From: CAZKTF01 sp964555565 | Lineage (GTDB): Bacteria; Planctomycetota; JAJSAM01; JAKLKS01 | Length of the DNA: 34,716 bases | Assembly: GCA_964555565.1 (NCBI GenBank) | Contig: CAZKTF010000009.1 | Coordinates: forward strand, 1 to 34,716 | Reading direction: 5' to 3' | Shown here: piece by piece, positions 30,712 through 34,716 of the stretch | Position numbering within the stretch: position 1 is the stretch's first letter | Layout of the letters: each line of letters begins with the position of its first letter | Made by a program: the position numbers and the translations under genes | The notes under the pieces: model-generated | Told to the model about the DNA's origin: nothing | The model's database searches: none | Seen by the model: the letters and a program-made list of their open reading frames with translations, nothing else

Positions 30712-31773
30712 TTATGCGATCCGGGGAGCACCGGGCGCGATCGGTGCAGCGCCGGGGCGCATCGCGCGGCCGCCGCCGGGGGACCGGGGCGGGCCCACGA
30801 CGGACTCGACGGTGAGGGGGGGGCGTCCCGCGAAGGCCTCCCTGCGCACGGGGCAGTCGGCCAGCGGGCAGAGCGAGCAGTAGTCCCGCCGGCAGGGGTC
30901 GAGGTGGAAGGCGATCTCCCCCTCCCGGCCCCAGGCGCCCAGGACCCGCCGCTCGAAGTCCTCGACGAAGTCGTGGGCCTGCTGCACCGTCCAGAACTCC
31001 GGGACCACCACGTGGGCGTCCACGTGGCTGTGGGCCCCGAGGCGGATCGCGCGCACCTCGTGGACCTCGATGGCCGCCTCGGGGCGGGTCCTCTCGAGGA
31101 CCTCGGCCAGCGTCGCGAGGAGCACGGGGTCCTCCTCGTCGAGGAGGCCGCCCGCGGCCCGCCGCACGAGCCTCACCCCGGCGAGGCAGAGAAGCGTCCC
31201 CACGACCAGCGCCAGGACCGGGTCGATCCACTCCAGCCCCGTCGCCTTCACGAGCAGCAGCCCCAGGACCACGCCGGTGCTCGTCCAGAAGTCGGAGAGG
31301 ACGTGCCTCCCGTCGGCCTCCAGCGCCGGGGAGTGGAGCGTGCGTCCCTGCCGCACGAGCCACCCGCCCAGGGCCAGGTTCCCGAGCCCGGCGGCGAACA
31401 GGAGCACGAGCCCCAGCTCAAGATCCCGGAGCGGCCCCCCGTGCAGGAGGGCGTCCACCGCCTCGTAGAGGATCATCACGGCGGCGAAGGCGACCAGGCC
31501 GCCCTCGAAGACCGCGGTGAAGAACTCGATCTTCCCGTGGCCGTAGGGGTGGTTCCGGTCGGCGGGCCGCCCGGCGAAGGCGAGAGCCCCCAGGGCGAAG
31601 ACCGCGGCCACCACGTTGACGATGGACTCCATGGCGTCGGAGAGCGCCGCCGTGGAGCCCGTCCAGTCCCAGGCCAGGAACTTGGCCGCGAGGAGCAGGG
31701 ACCCGACGACGAGGGAGACCAGGGCCGCGGAGATCCGGGCGCGGGCGCGGGGGTCGAGGGGGGCGGCGCTCAA
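30712..31773 (-). CDS. Cation diffusion facilitator family metal exporter
   Basis: The product is 353 aa from TTG 31773, which has GGGGAG six bases before it; no ATG or GTG suits better. It has six transmembrane segments. The metal site residues lie in ALSDAMESIVN (TM2) and RHVLSDFWTS (TM5), with the family signature NHPYGHGKIEFFTAVFEG between. The cytoplasmic domain (about 220-310) has HSHVDAHVVVP, and a Cys-rich tail CRRDYCSLCPLADCP lies near the end. CDF proteins export Zn2+, Fe2+ or related ions by proton exchange. The cysteine tail may bind metal. It is divergent from the YceI gene. Confidence 0.88.
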   Translation of the reverse strand: MSAAPLDPRARARISAALVSLVVGSLLLAAKFLAWDWTGSTAALSDAMESIVNVVAAVFALGALAFAGRPADRNHPYGHGKIEFFTAVFEGGLVAFAAVMILYEAVDALLHGGPLRDLELGLVLLFAAGLGNLALGGWLVRQGRTLHSPALEADGRHVLSDFWTSTGVVLGLLLVKATGLEWIDPVLALVVGTLLCLAGVRLVRRAAGGLLDEEDPVLLATLAEVLERTRPEAAIEVHEVRAIRLGAHSHVDAHVVVPEFWTVQQAHDFVEDFERRVLGAWGREGEIAFHLDPCRRDYCSLCPLADCPVRREAFAGRPPLTVESVVGPPRSPGGGRAMRPGAAPIAPGAPRIA

Positions 31774-31893
31774 GGGGGGCTCCCCGGGCGCTCCCTCCGG
31801 GGGAGGCGCCGCGGTTTCCGGGAATACTAAAGGGCCGGATAGAGTTACCGAACCTGTCCCCCGGGGGTTGGCCGGGGGCGGAAGGAGGACCCC

Positions 31894-32589
31894 ATGCCGT
31901 CCCGTGCCGTCCGCACAGCCGCCCTCGCCGCCGCCGCGCTCCTCGTCGGGGCGCCCTGCCTCGGCGGCCGCTGCCTCCTCGCGGGGCGCGCTGCCGCGGA
32001 GGAGGAGAAGAAGGCCGAGGAGAAGACCGAGCAGAAGGGGGCCGTCCACACCTTCGGCACCTACGAGGCCCGCACGAACATCGTCTTCGAGTCCGAGGCC
32101 GACCTCGAGACCATCCACGGGACGACGCACTCGATCTCCGGCTCGGCGCGGCTCGACGCGGAGGCCGGCACGGGCCAGGCGAAGCTCTCGGTCCCCGTGA
32201 GGAGCATGAGGACGGGGATCGACCTGCGGGACGAGCACCTCCGCTCGGACGCATGGATGGACGCGGCGAAGTACCCGGACATCGGGTTCATGGCGCAGAC
32301 CCTCAAGCGGAAGGCGAAGGACTCCGACGACTGGGAGTACGACGGGAAGGTCACGATCCACGGGGTGACCCGCGACCTCAAGGGCACCGCGCGCGTGAAG
32401 TTCATCCCGGCGAAGCTGGCCGAGAAGTTCAAGCTCGGCGCCGGGGACTGGGTGAAGGTCGCGACCGACTTCAAGGTCACCCTCTCCGACTTCGGGATCA
32501 AGATCCCCGAGGGCCTCGTGCAGGGGAAGGTGAGCGCCACCTGGACCATCAAGGTGGACATCTTCGGGACGACGCAGCCGCCCAAGTAG
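31894..32589 (+). CDS. YceI-family periplasmic lipid-binding protein
   Basis: This 231-aa protein has a signal peptide (about 1-35), a charged linker (EEEKKAEEKTEQK) and a YceI lipocalin-like barrel: SISGSARLDAEAGTGQAKLS, VPVRSMRTGIDLRDEHLRSD, WMDAAKYPDIGF, VTIHGVTRDLKG and VTLSDFGIKIP. Members bind isoprenoid or other lipids in the periplasm, consistent with a carrier role. AAGGAGGACCCC before ATG is a strong ribosome site. The 120-base divergent gap to the CDF gene contains an AT-richer patch (GGAATACTAAAGG at 31823-31835) suited to promoters. Confidence 0.92.
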   Translation: MPSRAVRTAALAAAALLVGAPCLGGRCLLAGRAAAEEEKKAEEKTEQKGAVHTFGTYEARTNIVFESEADLETIHGTTHSISGSARLDAEAGTGQAKLSVPVRSMRTGIDLRDEHLRSDAWMDAAKYPDIGFMAQTLKRKAKDSDDWEYDGKVTIHGVTRDLKGTARVKFIPAKLAEKFKLGAGDWVKVATDFKVTLSDFGIKIPEGLVQGKVSATWTIKVDIFGTTQPPK

Positions 32590-32604
32590 GGCGGTGGGGC
32601 ACCG

Positions 32605-33036
32605 GTGCGGAAGGCAGTCCTCGTCCTCTCGATCGTCGCGCTCGCCGTCGCGGCGCTGGCGTGGCCCGGGGCGATGGCGCTGGACCGGTTCGCGGGGCGG
32701 GACCTGCTGCTCATCTCCACCCCGCGGAAGCCCGCAGACGTCGAGCTCGAGCGCGCCCTCCGCTCGAAGGGGGACCCCGTGGCGAAGCTCTACGGGCACC
32801 CCGCGGAGAAGAAGGAGCGGTACCTCTTCGCCGACGAGAAGCACGTCGTGCGGCCCCCGGAGGATCCCTCGCTGGAGCTCTACATCCCCCCGGAGTCCGT
32901 CCACCCGACCCAGGTCAAGACCGCGTACTACGTCGCGGTGCGTCTCGCCGCGGGGGCGGGCCTGGCCGGGGTCCTGGGGCTCGTCCTGGCGTGGTTCCTC
33001 GCGAGAAAGTCCCCCGGCCCGACGCCGGCGACCTGA
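32605..33036 (+). CDS. Hypothetical protein with N- and C-terminal membrane helices
   Basis: The 143-aa product starts at GTG 32605, 15 bases after the YceI stop and probably cotranscribed with it. It has hydrophobic segments at about 4-25 and 112-133 with a polar domain between them (rich in KGDPVAKLYGHPAEKKERYL and PPEDPSLELYIPPESV), which would face the periplasm. No family was recognised. A partner role for the YceI protein is possible. Confidence 0.65.
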   Translation: MRKAVLVLSIVALAVAALAWPGAMALDRFAGRDLLLISTPRKPADVELERALRSKGDPVAKLYGHPAEKKERYLFADEKHVVRPPEDPSLELYIPPESVHPTQVKTAYYVAVRLAAGAGLAGVLGLVLAWFLARKSPGPTPAT

Positions 33037-33086
33037 GGGCCCCGCGGATGCTGGCCGGGGTCATCCCTGCGGTTTAGGATGGCCAG

Positions 33087-34388
33087 ATGGCCAGGAACAG
33101 CACCGCCCCTCCCGCCCCGGCCGTCGCCTCTTCGGTGGCCCGCGCCTACGAGAGCGTGGAGGAGGTGTTCCGCCTCATCAAGCTCCAGGACGCCTGGCGC
33201 GCCCGGACGCTCAACCTCATCGCCAGCGAGAACGTCCTCTCCCCGCTCGCGCTGCGCGCCATGGTGAGCGACTTCGTGGGGCGCTACGCCGAGGGCCACC
33301 CCGGCAAGCGCTACTACGAGGGGACGAAGTTCGTGGACGAGATCGAGGCGCGGCTGGAGCAGGAGGTCTGCGCGCTGTTCCGCTGCCGCCGGGCCGACGT
33401 CCGGCCCGTCACGGGGACGGTCGCCAACGAGTCGGTGTTCTCCTCCCTCGTCCCGCGCGGCGCCACGGTCCTCGCCCACGGGGTCCCGGCGGGGGGCCAC
33501 GTGAGCCACCAGCGCTTCGGCGCGCTCGGCAAGGTGAGCGGGAGGATCCTCCCCATCCCCCTCGAGGAGGACGGGATCGGGGTGGACGTCGCGAAGGCGA
33601 AGGACCTCGTCCGCGCCGAGAAGCCCGCCGTGGTGGTCCTCGGGCGGAGCCTCTTCCTGTTCCCCGAGCCGGTGCGCGAGCTGCGCGAGGCGTGCGAGGA
33701 GACGAAGACCTGGCTCCTGTTCGACGCGGCCCACGTACTCGGCCTCATCGCGGGGGGGAAGTTCCAGGACCCCCTGCACGAGGGGGCCGACGTGATGATG
33801 GCCTCCACGCACAAGACCTTCTTCGGGCCCCAGCGCGGGATCATCCTCTCGGACACCGGAGACGACGACATGTGGAAGAAGGTGGACCGCGCGGTCTTCC
33901 CGGGCGCCACCTCCAACCACCACCTCTTCAGCCTCCCGTCGATGCTCGTGGCGACGCTGGAGATGCGGGAGTTCGGCCGGGCCTACGCCGAGGACGTGGT
34001 GCGCAACGCCCAGGCGCTGGCCCGGGCCCTCCACAAGTGCGGCGTGCCGGTGGTGGGGGAGTCCCGCGGGTTCACGCGCTCCCACCAGGTGGCCATCGAC
34101 GCCACGCCCTTCGGCGGCGGGAAGAAGTGCGCCCGCCGGCTCGCCAACGCGGGGATCGTGGCCAACTCGAACATGCTGCCGGGCGACAGCCCGAAGGAGG
34201 CGATGGACCCGCGCGGGATCCGCCTCGGGGTCCAGGAGATGACCCGGTTCGGGGCCGGCGCCCCGGAGATGGAGGAGGTGGCGGAACTCATCGACTCCTG
34301 CCTCCGCCACAAGCGGAACATCTCCGCCGAAGTGCGACGTCTTCGTACGAGACTGCACACGTTGCGTTATTGTTTTGGCGAGCACTAG
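33087..34388 (+). CDS. Serine hydroxymethyltransferase-like PLP enzyme
   Basis: This 433-aa fold-type I PLP enzyme has LNLIASENVLSP (43-54), YAEGHPGKRYYEGTKFVDEI (67-86), Asp213 and His216 in LFDAAHVLGL, and the PLP lysine 243 in MMASTHKTFFGPQRG. These are SHMT landmarks, but the sequence is divergent from standard GlyA (ASTHKTFFGP instead of TTTHKTLRGP, EGTKF instead of GGCEY), so activity on serine/glycine with folate or on another amino acid is open. The last 20 residues (RTRLHTLRYCFGEH) are encoded by unusually AT-rich bases running directly into a palindromic repeat, which may have replaced the native C-terminus. Confidence 0.82.
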   Translation: MARNSTAPPAPAVASSVARAYESVEEVFRLIKLQDAWRARTLNLIASENVLSPLALRAMVSDFVGRYAEGHPGKRYYEGTKFVDEIEARLEQEVCALFRCRRADVRPVTGTVANESVFSSLVPRGATVLAHGVPAGGHVSHQRFGALGKVSGRILPIPLEEDGIGVDVAKAKDLVRAEKPAVVVLGRSLFLFPEPVRELREACEETKTWLLFDAAHVLGLIAGGKFQDPLHEGADVMMASTHKTFFGPQRGIILSDTGDDDMWKKVDRAVFPGATSNHHLFSLPSMLVATLEMREFGRAYAEDVVRNAQALARALHKCGVPVVGESRGFTRSHQVAIDATPFGGGKKCARRLANAGIVANSNMLPGDSPKEAMDPRGIRLGVQEMTRFGAGAPEMEEVAELIDSCLRHKRNISAEVRRLRTRLHTLRYCFGEH

Positions 34389-34552
34389 GGGTCAGACCCC
34401 ACGAGTATCCGGTCCCCGCGTGCATCCCGTGGCGGCGCAACGACTTGCGATGGCGCCGCTCGCCCGCGTTTGCAAATGAACCAACGCCCGCGGTCTGACC
34501 CCATGCGTTTGAAGTTACAAACGCCTCCGAGGGGGGCGTGGGGTCTGACCCC
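34388..34552. repeat. GGGGTC-A-GACCCC palindrome cluster
   Basis: GGGGTCAGACCCC lies at 34388-34400, starting on the last base of the preceding TAG. GGTCTGACCCC is at 34492-34502 and GGGGTCTGACCCC at 34540-34552, the last two in inverted orientation. Between them is a less GC-rich stretch (GTTTGCAAATGAACC). The layout is the same kind as the cluster at 30.66 kb with a different core. Confidence 0.75.
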
Positions 34553-34716
34553 TCGCGGCGCGGTCCATCCGGTGGATCCGTACGCGGGGTCCTTCGCCCG
34601 ACGCATCGTCGTTCGGCCCGGGGAACGGGCGCTCGATCTCGGCTGCGGGAGCGGGGTCTACGGGGTCGCGCTGGCGCGCCGCGGCGCCCGCGTGACGCTC
34701 GCCGACCTGGACCCGC
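34503..34716 (+). CDS. N-terminal part of a SAM-dependent methyltransferase (runs off the window)
   Basis: The frame is open to the window end. It has motif I in ALDLGCGSGVYGVALARRGA followed by RVTLADLDP with the acidic residue, so it is a class I methyltransferase. The start is ATG 34503 (product passing through the palindrome as RGAWGLTPRG) or more likely GTG 34572 (VDPYAGSFARRIVV), which avoids the repeat. The substrate cannot be judged from 70 codons. Confidence 0.65.
   Translation, partial: MRLKLQTPPRGAWGLTPRGAVHPVDPYAGSFARRIVVRPGERALDLGCGSGVYGVALARRGARVTLADLDP

Overview
This is a very GC-rich (roughly 70%) bacterial stretch with frequent GTG starts, 4-base stop/start overlaps, lipoproteins, signal peptides and an outer-membrane porin. 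That indicates a Gram-negative-type cell envelope. The gene mix (HEAT-like repeats, FIST domain, YceI, DUF1428, DUF2924 remnant, cyclophilin with TPR-like region) would fit an uncultivated planctomycete or another high-GC lineage, but nothing here fixes the taxon. No rRNA, complete tRNA or CRISPR array was seen.

Region 1 (2-12.6 kb) looks like core chromosome. A zinc-uptake locus (142-aa His/Cys protein, coiled-coil porin, ZnuA/C/B-type ABC transporter) follows the tail of a HEAT-like protein. It runs convergently into a leftward series: FIST protein, a conserved secreted protein, UbiA-type prenyltransferase, an ethylbenzene-dehydrogenase-like lipoprotein and UDP-glucose 6-dehydrogenase. A rightward pair follows: an EboF-like alkaline-phosphatase-superfamily enzyme and a CXXCH (haem c) protein.

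Region 2 (about 12.6-22.96 kb) is an accessory island with lower and uneven GC. It holds a small ribbon-helix-helix gene coupled to an 80-aa partner (candidate toxin-antitoxin pair) and remnants of a DUF2924-type mobile element. It also holds a convergent GH43-like/GH5 glycosidase pair, a decayed IS701-like insertion sequence with clean inverted repeats and a 4-bp target duplication, and a DUF1428 gene. After these come a two-gene type II restriction-modification operon and, divergent from it, a two-gene operon that I regard as the best candidate for an undescribed defence module. Several copies of a dispersed repeat family are scattered through the island. Two same-orientation copies (about 18.5 and 22.8 kb) bracket the restriction-modification and candidate-defence genes, and a tRNA-Asn-like 3' remnant sits at the right edge.

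Region 3 (22.96-34.7 kb) returns to core-like, very GC-rich DNA. It has a BFD-like [2Fe-2S] protein with a methyltransferase, and a tightly coupled TfoX-methyltransferase-GNAT-methyltransferase operon. These are followed by an MFS plus chromate transporter pair, a TPR/cyclophilin prolyl isomerase, a CDF metal exporter divergent from a YceI protein, a two-helix membrane protein, a serine hydroxymethyltransferase-like enzyme and the start of another methyltransferase. Short odd-length palindromes (GGGGACTGTCCCC and GGGGTCAGACCCC types) lie directly on the stop codons of two of these genes.
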